Shown here piece by piece: positions 1 to 5,384 of a stretch of DNA of 5,653 nt. Position 1 is the stretch's first letter. Every line of letters starts with the position of its first letter. The stretch is from Phenylobacterium sp. (GTDB lineage: Bacteria > Pseudomonadota > Alphaproteobacteria > Caulobacterales > Caulobacteraceae): NCBI GenBank assembly GCA_028290925.1, contig JAQGIX010000365.1, forward strand, positions 1-5,653, read 5' to 3'. The notes below the pieces were generated by a model. The model was not told the DNA's origin, ran no database searches, and worked only from the letters and a program-made list of their open reading frames with translations. The position numbers and the translations under genes were made by a program.

Positions 1-266
1 TTGAAGATCTCCACGTCCTGGCGGGCGGCGTGGAACACCTTCAGGATGCTCTCGTCGCGCAGGATCTCCAGGAACGGCTCGAGGTCGAGGCCCTCGGCCA
101 TCGGGTCGATCGTCGCCTCGGCGGAGGCGGCAGCGGCCTGGATCAGGCACAGCCGCGGCCAGAAGGTCGTCTCGCGCAAGAACTCGGTGTCCACGGCGAC
201 GAACGGCTGGCCTTTCAGTTTATCGCAGAACGCCGCGAGGTCGGCGGTGGTTGTGATGGGCGTCAT
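1..266 (-). CDS. rnd: Ribonuclease D, N-terminal part (truncated by window edge)
   Basis: Ribonuclease D is a 3'-to-5' exoribonuclease of the DEDD superfamily that trims tRNA precursors and other structured RNAs in the cytoplasm. Only the first 88 codons are visible, reading from 266 down to 3. The product starts MTPITTTADLAAFCDKL and has the family's exonuclease motif I at residues 26-29 (DTEF, the first two metal-binding acids D26 and E28), followed by FLRETTFWPRLCLIQ, and motif II around residues 78-85 (FHAARQDV, third acid D84). The fourth acid and the HRDC domain lie outside the window. The start is well fixed: an in-frame TAG sits two codons upstream of the ATG, and no other early ATG or GTG would keep motif I. 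No Shine-Dalgarno sequence precedes the ATG, and a possible -10 box ends only 6 bp away, so the message may be leaderless. It is divergent from purM. Confidence 0.93.
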   Translation of the reverse strand, partial: MTPITTTADLAAFCDKLKGQPFVAVDTEFLRETTFWPRLCLIQAAAASAEATIDPMAEGLDLEPFLEILRDESILKVFHAARQDVEIF

Positions 267-303
267 CGACTAGCTATAGCCCCGCCGCGATGCGAGTCTG
301 CAA
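251..303. promoter_or_regulatory. Candidate divergent promoter with shared palindromic -10 box
   Basis: The 8-mer GCTATAGC at 273-280 is its own reverse complement and matches the Caulobacter housekeeping -10 consensus GCTANAWC at seven of eight positions (consensus from memory of the literature). For purM (plus), TTGTGA at 251-256 is a possible -35 with 18 bp to TATAGC; transcription would start near 287 and give a leader of about 70 nt. For rnd (minus), TTGCAGA (complement of 297-303) lies 16 bp before the same box, and transcription would begin at or next to the rnd ATG. Neither -35 is strong. This is a prediction from sequence pattern only. Confidence 0.4.
294..298. promoter_or_regulatory. 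GANTC (CcrM-type) methylation site in the rnd-purM spacer
   Basis: GAGTC at 294-298 matches GANTC, the target of the cell-cycle methyltransferase CcrM of many Alphaproteobacteria. It lies between the proposed -35 and -10 of rnd and overlaps the -35 by two bases. Only four other GANTC sites were found in the window, all inside coding sequence (1957-1961, 3212-3216, 3434-3438, 5077-5081). That the host has CcrM, and that the site affects expression, are inferences. Confidence 0.4.
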
Positions 304-358
304 GCCCGCTTCGCGCGCTTATCGCCACATTTCCTCCCTTCGAAGGCCCGACCCCATT

Positions 359-1387
359 ATGAGCGACCGGCCCAACGGACTGACCTACGCGCAAGCCGGC
401 GTCGATATCGACGCCGGAAACGCCCTGGTCGAACGCATCAAGCCGCTCGCCAGGTCCACGGCCCGGCCCGGCGCCACGCCGTCGCTGGGCGGCTTCGGCG
501 CGCTGTTCGACCTGAAGGCGGCGGGCTACGACGATCCCCTGCTGGTCACCACCACGGACGGGGTCGGCACCAAGCTGAAGCTCGCCATCGAGACCGGCCG
601 CCACGACACGGTGGGCATCGACCTCGTCGCCATGTGCGTCAACGACCTGCTGGCCCAGGGCGCCGAGCCGCTGCTGTTCCTCGACTATTACGCCACGGGC
701 AAGCTGGAGCTGGAGGCCGCCGCCGCCGTGATCGCCGGCATCGCCGAGGGCTGCCGCCAGGCCGGCTGCGCCCTGGTGGGCGGCGAGACGGCCGAGATGC
801 CGGGCATGTATTCCGGCGGCGACTACGACATGGCGGGCTTCTGCGTCGGCGCGGTCGACCGCGACAAGGTGCTGCCGCGGCTTTCCGACCAGAAGGCCGG
901 CGACCTCCTGATCGGACTGGCCTCTTCCGGCCCGCACTCCAACGGCTATTCGCTGGTGCGGCGGATCGTCGAGCGCTCGGGCCTGGCCTGGGACGCGCCC
1001 GCGCCCTTCGCCGACGGCGAACAAACCCTCGCCGAGGCCCTGCTCACGCCCACGCGGATCTATGTGAAGACCGTCCTGCCGCAGCTGAAGGCCGGCCGCA
1101 TCGCGGGCCTCGCCCACATCACCGGCGGCGGCCTCACCGAGAACCCGCCGCGCGCCATCGCCGAGGGCCTGGTCCCGCGCTTCGACTGGAGCGCCTGGAC
1201 CCTGCCGCCGGTGTTCGAGTGGCTGCAGCAGACCGGCGGCGTCTCCGAGCAGGAGATGCGCCGCACCTTCAACTGCGGCCTCGGCCTGGTGCTGATCGTC
1301 AGCCCGGGCGACGTCGCCGAAGTGCTTGAAGGCCTGGTCCGCGCCGACGAGGACGCCTTCGTGGTCGGCGAGCTGGCGAAGGCGTAG
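359..1387 (+). CDS. purM: Phosphoribosylformylglycinamidine cyclo-ligase (AIR synthetase)
   Basis: PurM closes the imidazole ring in de novo purine synthesis, converting FGAM and ATP to AIR, ADP and phosphate in the cytoplasm. The product is 342 residues, the usual family length (about 340-350). Recognisable family signatures in order are: TPSLGGFGALFDL (40-52), TTTDGVGTKLKLA (64-76), DLVAMCVNDLLAQGAEPLLFLDYY (88-111), ALVGGETAEMPGMY (138-151), DYDMAGFCVG (155-164), IGLASSGPHSNGYSLVR (185-201) and HITGGGLTENPPR (253-265). These cover the ATP-binding loop and the acidic and Gly-rich motifs of the PurM/PurL superfamily. The start at 359 (MSDRPNGLTY) is chosen because family homology begins there; GAAGG at 342-346 is a weak, rather distant ribosome-binding site. 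The reading frame stays open upstream to an ATG at 290, but that 23-residue extension is unlike PurM. No purN follows; a DUF559 cassette does. No frameshift or missing motif is seen. Confidence 0.97.
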   Translation: MSDRPNGLTYAQAGVDIDAGNALVERIKPLARSTARPGATPSLGGFGALFDLKAAGYDDPLLVTTTDGVGTKLKLAIETGRHDTVGIDLVAMCVNDLLAQGAEPLLFLDYYATGKLELEAAAAVIAGIAEGCRQAGCALVGGETAEMPGMYSGGDYDMAGFCVGAVDRDKVLPRLSDQKAGDLLIGLASSGPHSNGYSLVRRIVERSGLAWDAPAPFADGEQTLAEALLTPTRIYVKTVLPQLKAGRIAGLAHITGGGLTENPPRAIAEGLVPRFDWSAWTLPPVFEWLQQTGGVSEQEMRRTFNCGLGLVLIVSPGDVAEVLEGLVRADEDAFVVGELAKA

Positions 1388-1430
1388 TTCTTGCTATGTT
1401 CTCCTGAATTGGTAAGCTGACCCCTCCTTT

Positions 1431-1452
1431 CCTCACCCGTTCACGGGGGAGG
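1431..1452. repeat. Hairpin at the outer edge of the left repeat arm
   Basis: CCTC (1431-1434) pairs with GAGG (1449-1452) and CCCG (1436-1439) with CGGG (1444-1447), with one A/G mismatch and a TTCA loop. It begins 43 bp after the purM stop. It lacks a following T-tract, so it is not a convincing intrinsic terminator, although it may protect or terminate the purM message. The right-hand arm has a counterpart at 1896-1928, where CCTCCC (1896-1901) faces GGGAGG (1923-1928) across a longer loop. Confidence 0.55.
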
Positions 1453-1493
1453 TGGATTGCGCCGCAGAGCGCGAGACGGAGGGGGCGGCCACC
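1444..1493 (+). repeat. Left arm of a ~50-bp imperfect inverted repeat flanking the DUF559 gene
   Basis: This 50-bp block matches the reverse complement of 1855-1904 at 41 of 50 positions without gaps (counted by hand). The invariant blocks are CGGGGGAGGTG (1444-1454), GCCGCAGAGCG (1461-1471) and GACGGAGGGGGCGGCC (1475-1490). The nine differences are clustered in two short tracts plus one single base. The tracts face each other in an internal stem around the loop CGCAGA (1464-1469). The block is GC-rich and resembles the intergenic repeats found around DUF559 genes in Caulobacterales (recalled, not searched). GGAGG within it (1478-1482) is the nearest Shine-Dalgarno-like sequence to the DUF559 start codon. 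Confidence 0.85.
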
Positions 1494-1497
1494 GCAC

Positions 1498-1893
1498 ATG
1501 GGCGCGAAAATCCTCACTCTGAAGCGGGCGCGAACCCTGCGCTCCAGCCTGACTGAGCCCGAGGCCATGCTGTGGGTGCGGCTGCGCCGACGCGAGCCGC
1601 AATGGCCCGTCTTCCGGCGTCAGCACGCGATCGGTCCCTATATCCTCGACTTCTATTGCCCGGCCGCGAAGCTCGCGATCGAGGTCGACGGGGCGATCCA
1701 CGGCGACGACGCGCAGGTCGAGCACGACCGGCGGCGCGACGCCTGGCTCGGACGGCAGGGGATTACCGTCTACCGCCTCGCGGCCTCGTCTGTCTTCAGG
1801 GACGCCGATGAGGTAGCGGACGGAATTCGGCGGATCGCGAATGAGCTCTGGGCGGGCGGCCGCCCCCTCCGTCAGTCGCTCTGCGGCGACTGA
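1498..1893 (+). CDS. DUF559 (Vsr-like fold) putative endonuclease
   Basis: This is a 131-residue protein of the DUF559 family, which belongs to the very-short-patch-repair/PD-(D/E)XK-like nuclease superfamily. The substrate and biological role of these small proteins are not established. Family features are: a basic start, SLTEPEAMLWVRLRRRE (17-33), the region FRRQHAIGPYILDFYC (39-54) with acidic D51, and IEVDGAIH (61-68) with E62, D64 and H68 as likely catalytic or metal ligands. These are followed by DRRRDAWLGRQGITVYRL (77-94) and a terminal helix DADEVADGIRRIANEL (102-117). The last 14 or so residues (from WAGGRPL) are encoded largely by the right repeat arm and do not look like part of the fold. 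The start ATG is preceded by GGAGG 15 nt away inside the left arm, which is long spacing. Codon use (CGA, CGT, ACT, AAA, GGT, TCT) is more relaxed than in purM or korA, suggesting a different history. No membrane segment or signal peptide is seen. Confidence 0.85.
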   Translation: MGAKILTLKRARTLRSSLTEPEAMLWVRLRRREPQWPVFRRQHAIGPYILDFYCPAAKLAIEVDGAIHGDDAQVEHDRRRDAWLGRQGITVYRLAASSVFRDADEVADGIRRIANELWAGGRPLRQSLCGD

Positions 1894-1904
1894 CACCTCC
1901 CCCG
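1855..1904 (-). repeat. Right arm of the inverted repeat, with a perfect 9-bp hairpin
   Basis: This is the inverted partner of 1444-1493. Inside it, GTCAGTCGC (1871-1879) and GCGACTGAC (1886-1894) form a perfect 9-bp stem with a six-base loop (1880-1885). The stem contains the DUF559 stop codon (TGA 1891-1893), and the arm encodes the last 12 or so residues of that protein. Read from the minus strand the arm lies just beyond the stop of the NTF2-like gene, so the structures here could shape the 3' ends of both convergent messages. No T-tract is present. Confidence 0.85.
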
Positions 1905-1946
1905 TTCGCTGTCCGCTCACATGGGAGGAAGGGACCACCCAGATGC

Positions 1947-2420
1947 CTACTTCGCCGACTCCCAGGTCCAGGTCAGGGCCTCGAAGCGCCAGCCGGCGGC
2001 GAACTTCTCCGCCGCCGCGGTGATGTGGCCCTGGGCGTGGCGGATGGCGCCGTCCTTGAAGATGTAGGTCAGCTCGCCCGGGATCACCGCATAGCCGCGC
2101 AGCCCGGTGATCTGCACCATGGTCGCCGGCATGAAGCGCATCTGGATATTGGCCATGCCGGCCTTCTCGGCGTTGGCGGCCATGCCGTTCAGCCACTCGA
2201 CGCCGGCCTTGGGTCCCGACCAGTGATAGGGCGCCAGGTCCTCGGTGATCGACGGGTTGGCCACGAAATAGGCCAGCGCGCCGGGCGCATCGCCCTTGTT
2301 CACCAGGTCGGCGAAGCGGTTCAGCGCCGAGGTCAGCTCGGCCTCGGCCGGGCTCTCCGCCGCCGCGGCGGGTCCGCCGAGCGCGGCCGCGGCGATGGCG
2401 GCCAACAGGATGCGTCGCAT
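1947..2420 (-). CDS. Secreted NTF2/SnoaL-like domain protein, function unknown
   Basis: The product has 157 residues. It begins with a classic Sec signal peptide: MRRILLAAIAAAALGGPAAAA, with two arginines, an Ala/Leu-rich core and a probable cleavage after an Ala-x-Ala near residue 21. The mature part of about 135 residues has the pattern of the nuclear transport factor 2-like/SnoaL superfamily: an initial helix (ALNRFADLVNKGDAPGALAYF, 32-52), a central W-containing stretch (HWSGPKAGVEWLNGM), then beta strands (RFMPATMVQITGLRGYAVIPGELTYIF) and a final strand GWRFEALTWTWESAK. Such domains bind small ligands or act as small enzymes; nothing here identifies the substrate. The start is supported by GAGGG 7 nt upstream (complement of 2428-2432). 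It lies 79 bp downstream of korB on the same strand and could be co-transcribed, but it has its own ribosome-binding site. It converges with the DUF559 gene. Confidence 0.8.
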   Translation of the reverse strand: MRRILLAAIAAAALGGPAAAAESPAEAELTSALNRFADLVNKGDAPGALAYFVANPSITEDLAPYHWSGPKAGVEWLNGMAANAEKAGMANIQMRFMPATMVQITGLRGYAVIPGELTYIFKDGAIRHAQGHITAAAEKFAAGWRFEALTWTWESAK

Positions 2421-2499
2421 GGGTTGTCCCTCAAAGGAGCCGGCTGAGCCCCCAGCGGGCGGCGCGGCGACCGGGTCGATACGCGCACTGGGGCCGGCG

Positions 2500-3555
2500 C
2501 TACCGCAGGCCCGCGTTGATCTTGGCCAGCGCCGCGGCCCCCGGCACCAGCTCGGCCTCGCCCAGTTCGTTGAGCGGCGTCGCCACCGTGTCCAGCGCGT
2601 CGTGCAGGTCGCCGGATTGCGGATCGACGTACAGCAGCCCGGTGACCACCTGGCCGCGCGCCTGCCGCGCCTGCAGGTAGCCCAGGGCCTGGGCCCGGTT
2701 GTTCGGGTTGTAGAGCTCGGCCAGCTTGTGCAGCGACAGGACCTGCCCGTCGTGCTGCTGCACCCGCACCGTCTCGCCCGGCGCATAGTCCACGCGGATC
2801 GGCGCGCGCGGGCTGATCACGTCCAGCCGGTTCACCGCCTCGTTGTGCTCGCGCACATAGTCGAAGCTCTTGGTCGAGCCGTCGTGGTTGTTGAACTGCA
2901 CGCACGGGCTGATGCAATCGATGAAGGCCGCGCCCTTGTGCATCAGCCCGGCCTTGATCAGCGGCGTGAGCTGGTCCTTGTCGCCGCTGAAGGAGCGGGC
3001 CACGAAGGTCGCGCCCAGCTGCAGGGCCATGCCCACGAGGTCGATGCCGGCGTCGTGGTTGACCACCCCGCGCTTGGACTTCGAACCCTTGTCGGAGGTG
3101 GCCGAGAACTGGCCCTTGGTCAGGCCGTACACGCCGTTGTTCTCGACGATGTAGAGCATGTTCACGCCGCGCCGCATGGCGTGGGCGAACTGGCCGAGGC
3201 CGATGGAGGCCGAGTCGCCGTCGCCGGAGACGCCCAGGTAGATCAGGTCCTTGTTGGCGAGGTTCGCGCCGGTCAGCACCGAGGGCATGCGCCCGTGCAC
3301 GGTGTTGAAGCCGTGGCTGGCGCCCAGGAAGTAGTCCGGCGTCTTCGAGGAGCAGCCGATCCCCGAGAGCTTGGCGATCTTGTGCGGCGGCAGCTCCAGC
3401 TCATAGACCGCCTGGATGATCGCCGCGGAGATCGAGTCGTGGCCGCAGCCCGCGCACAGCGTCGAGACCGAGCCCTCGTAGTCGCGCCGCGTGAAGCCCA
3501 GGGCGTTCTTGGCCAGGCCCGGATGATGCAGCTGCGGCTTGGTGATGTAGGTCAT
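2500..3555 (-). CDS. korB: 2-oxoacid (probably 2-oxoglutarate):ferredoxin oxidoreductase, beta subunit
   Basis: KorB is the TPP- and [4Fe-4S]-binding subunit that, with KorA, oxidatively decarboxylates a 2-oxoacid with CoA and passes electrons to ferredoxin in the cytoplasm. The product has 351 residues, normal for this family. Cluster ligands expected for the family are visible: C34 and C37 in LCAGCGH, C68 in SGIGCSSKTPDYF, and C218 in ISPCVQFNNHDG (C214 is an extra cysteine). The TPP/magnesium motif is SGDGDSASIG (110-119), closing at ENNGVYGLTKGQ (138-149). The HGFNTVHGRMPSVLTGANLAN region (81-101) is also typical. GIGCSSKTP and SPCVxFN favour a KorB/2-oxoglutarate assignment over pyruvate, but substrate cannot be settled by reading. 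The ATG overlaps the korA stop codon as ATGA (3552-3555), indicating translational coupling. No promoter of its own is needed. Confidence 0.93.
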   Translation of the reverse strand: MTYITKPQLHHPGLAKNALGFTRRDYEGSVSTLCAGCGHDSISAAIIQAVYELELPPHKIAKLSGIGCSSKTPDYFLGASHGFNTVHGRMPSVLTGANLANKDLIYLGVSGDGDSASIGLGQFAHAMRRGVNMLYIVENNGVYGLTKGQFSATSDKGSKSKRGVVNHDAGIDLVGMALQLGATFVARSFSGDKDQLTPLIKAGLMHKGAAFIDCISPCVQFNNHDGSTKSFDYVREHNEAVNRLDVISPRAPIRVDYAPGETVRVQQHDGQVLSLHKLAELYNPNNRAQALGYLQARQARGQVVTGLLYVDPQSGDLHDALDTVATPLNELGEAELVPGAAALAKINAGLR

Positions 3556-5384
3556 TCCGCCGCCTCGATCACCGAGCCCACCGCCATCAGGGTCGCGATC
3601 TCGCCGGCGATGAAGCGGGCGGTGATCGGCGTGCCGTCGTAGTGCAACACCGGGACCAGCTTGGCCGGATCGACCTCGCCCTCGGTGACGATCAGGGTCC
3701 GCAGCTGGGCGTCGCGGTTCTGCTCGACCACGAACACCCGGTCATGGGCGGCGATGAACTCGAAGACCTCGCCCGCGAACGGGAAGCCGCGCACCCGAAG
3801 CGCATCGAGGTGCCGCCCCTGCCCTTCCAGCGCCTCCAGCGCCTCGTGCATGGCGCCGGTCGAGGAGCCGAAGTAGATCGCCCCGTCCCTGGTCTTGCGC
3901 TTGGCCTTCCGCACGATCGGCGCCGGCATCAGCGCCTTGGCGCTGTCGAACTTGCGCAGCAGGCGCTCCATGTTGTCGACGTAGACCGAGCCTTCCTCGG
4001 AATAGCGCGCATAGGGATTGCGCGAGGTGCCGCGGGTGAAATAGGCGCCCTTGGTCGGATGCACCCCCGGATAGGTCCGGTAGGGGATGCCGTCGCCGTC
4101 CACGTCCAGGTAGCGGCCGAAATCGCGGCCGGCCTCCAGCTCCTCGTAGGTCATCACCTTGCCGCGATCGAGCTTGCGGGCGTCGTCCCAGGCGAAGGGC
4201 GCGGTCAGCCACTCGTTCATGCCGATGTCGAGGTCGAGCATGACGAAGATCGTCGTCTGCAGCCGGTCGGCGAGGTCGAAGGCCAGCGCCCCCATCTCGA
4301 AGCATTCCCCCGGATCGGCGGGCAGCAGCATGGGATGCTTGGTGTCGCCGTGGCTGGCGTAGGCCGCGGCCAGCAGGTCGGCCTGCTGGGTCCGGGTCGG
4401 CATGCCGGTGGAGGGCCCGCCGCGCTGCACGTCGAAGATCACCGCGGGGATCTCGGCGAAGTACGACAGGCCGATGAACTCGGTCATCAGCGAGATGCCG
4501 GGCCCGGAGGTCGCGGTGAAGGCCCGGGCGCCGTTCCAGCCGGCGCCCACCACGATGCCGATCGAGGCGATCTCGTCCTCCGCCTGGACGATGGCGTAGC
4601 GGGCCTGGCCGGTCTCGGGATCGGTGCGCAGGTCGGCGCAATAGCCGGTGAAGGCCTCGGCCAGCGAGGTCGACGGCGTGATCGGATACCAGGCGCAGAC
4701 CGTCGCGCCCCCATAGACCGCGCCCAGAGCCGCGGCGGCGTTGCCCTCGACATAGATCCGGTCGCCCACCCGGTCGGCGCGGCGCACCTGCAGCTTCAGG
4801 GGCTCAAGGTTCTGCGTCACATAATCGTGGCCCATCTTCAGGGCCTCGAAGTTGGCGTCGATCAGCCGCTGGCGGCCGGCGAAGTCCTCGCTGATCAGTT
4901 GCTGGATCGTCGCGGTCTCGATGCCCAGCAGCGCGGCCAAGGCGCCCACATAGACGACGTTCTTGAACAGCTGGCGCTCGCGCGGAACCTGGTAGCGCTC
5001 ATTGCACATGGCCGTCAGCGGCACGCCCACCACGGTGATGTCGTCGCGGAACTTGGAGGCCGGCATGGGCTTGGTGGAATCGTAGAACAGCACCCCGCCG
5101 GTCTCGATCTCGGCCAGGTCCTTGTCCCAGGTCTGCGGGTTCATGGCGACCATCAGGTCGACGCCGCCGCGGCGGCCCAGGTGCCCGGCCTCGGTGACCC
5201 GCACCTCGTACCAGGTCGGCAGCCCCTGGATGTTGGACGGGAAGATGTTGCGCGCCGCCACCGGCACGCCCATGCGCAGGATCGAGCGGGCGAACAGGCC
5301 GTTGGCGGAGGCCGAGCCGGAACCGTTCACATTGGCGAACTTGACGACGAAGTCGTTCACGCGAGGCTTTACTTGCTCTGGCAT
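3552..5384 (-). CDS. korA: 2-oxoacid (probably 2-oxoglutarate):ferredoxin oxidoreductase, alpha subunit with fused gamma domain
   Basis: KorA pairs with KorB to convert a 2-oxoacid and CoA to acyl-CoA and CO2 while reducing ferredoxin. The product is 610 residues, as expected for the fused gamma-alpha form known from Mycobacterium and others. Domains in order are: gamma domain about 10-200, with NVNGSGSASANGLFARSI (18-35) and TWYEVRVTEAGHLGRRGGVDLMVAMN (57-82); alpha pyrimidine-binding domain about 212-450, with CAWYPITPSTSLAE (230-243), VQAEDEIASIGIVVGAGWNGARAFTATSGPG (266-296), VQRGGPSTGMPTRTQQADL (319-337) and HGDT (345-348); and a C-terminal domain II about 500-595 with GSSTGAMHEAL and VFVVEQNRDAQL. 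The start at 5384 is chosen because homology begins at MPEQVKPRVNDF and GAGGGG lies a few bases upstream. The frame stays open to the window edge, but that extension is out-of-frame reading of the iron-sulfur gene. It overlaps that gene by 16 nt and korB by 4 nt. Confidence 0.93.
   Translation of the reverse strand: MPEQVKPRVNDFVVKFANVNGSGSASANGLFARSILRMGVPVAARNIFPSNIQGLPTWYEVRVTEAGHLGRRGGVDLMVAMNPQTWDKDLAEIETGGVLFYDSTKPMPASKFRDDITVVGVPLTAMCNERYQVPRERQLFKNVVYVGALAALLGIETATIQQLISEDFAGRQRLIDANFEALKMGHDYVTQNLEPLKLQVRRADRVGDRIYVEGNAAAALGAVYGGATVCAWYPITPSTSLAEAFTGYCADLRTDPETGQARYAIVQAEDEIASIGIVVGAGWNGARAFTATSGPGISLMTEFIGLSYFAEIPAVIFDVQRGGPSTGMPTRTQQADLLAAAYASHGDTKHPMLLPADPGECFEMGALAFDLADRLQTTIFVMLDLDIGMNEWLTAPFAWDDARKLDRGKVMTYEELEAGRDFGRYLDVDGDGIPYRTYPGVHPTKGAYFTRGTSRNPYARYSEEGSVYVDNMERLLRKFDSAKALMPAPIVRKAKRKTRDGAIYFGSSTGAMHEALEALEGQGRHLDALRVRGFPFAGEVFEFIAAHDRVFVVEQNRDAQLRTLIVTEGEVDPAKLVPVLHYDGTPITARFIAGEIATLMAVGSVIEAAE

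Larger units (their letters stand above)
1431..1928. other. DUF559 cassette bounded by inverted, hairpin-forming repeats (possible mobile or formerly mobile unit)
   Basis: The unit is left outer hairpin, left arm, DUF559 gene, right arm and right outer stem. It occupies almost the whole space between the purM stop and the NTF2-like gene stop at 1947. The arms are inverted relative to each other. No target-site duplication was found at either edge, and no transposase is encoded. Calling it mobile is an inference from architecture only; it could instead be two copies of an intergenic repeat that flank, or co-evolve with, a resident gene. Confidence 0.45.

Noticed and set aside
290..358. Alternative purM start at the ATG at 290
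   Set aside because: The added 23 residues are not PurM-like and would begin only about 10 bp after the proposed -10 box; the start at 359 matches family length.
1399..1413. Possible alphaproteobacterial LexA operator (GTTC-N7-GTTC) after purM
   Set aside because: Only one half-site (GTTC) is present; the second half reads TTGG, so the motif fails.
1388..1452. Intrinsic terminator for purM
   Set aside because: A hairpin exists at 1431-1452 but no T-run follows it, so it is recorded as a repeat hairpin rather than a terminator.
1421..1940. Target-site duplication at the edges of the DUF559 cassette
   Set aside because: Comparing the outer flanks of both hairpins gave no direct repeat. The C/T-rich outer tracts are related in inverted, not direct, orientation and only loosely.
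1441..2196. 251-codon minus-strand frame crossing the DUF559 cassette and part of the NTF2-like gene
   Set aside because: It runs out of frame through the NTF2-like gene and antisense through the DUF559 gene and both repeat arms, with no domain resemblance.
2421..2499. Gene, RNA or terminator in the korB to NTF2-like gap
   Set aside because: Apart from the GAGGG ribosome-binding site of the NTF2-like gene, only short weak stems are visible and no T-tract or coding potential stands out.
2296..3642. 448-codon open frame on the plus strand, antisense to korB
   Set aside because: Same antisense artefact; the composition is rich in Arg, Val, Gln, Leu and His with no family resemblance, while korB on the minus strand is clearly coding.
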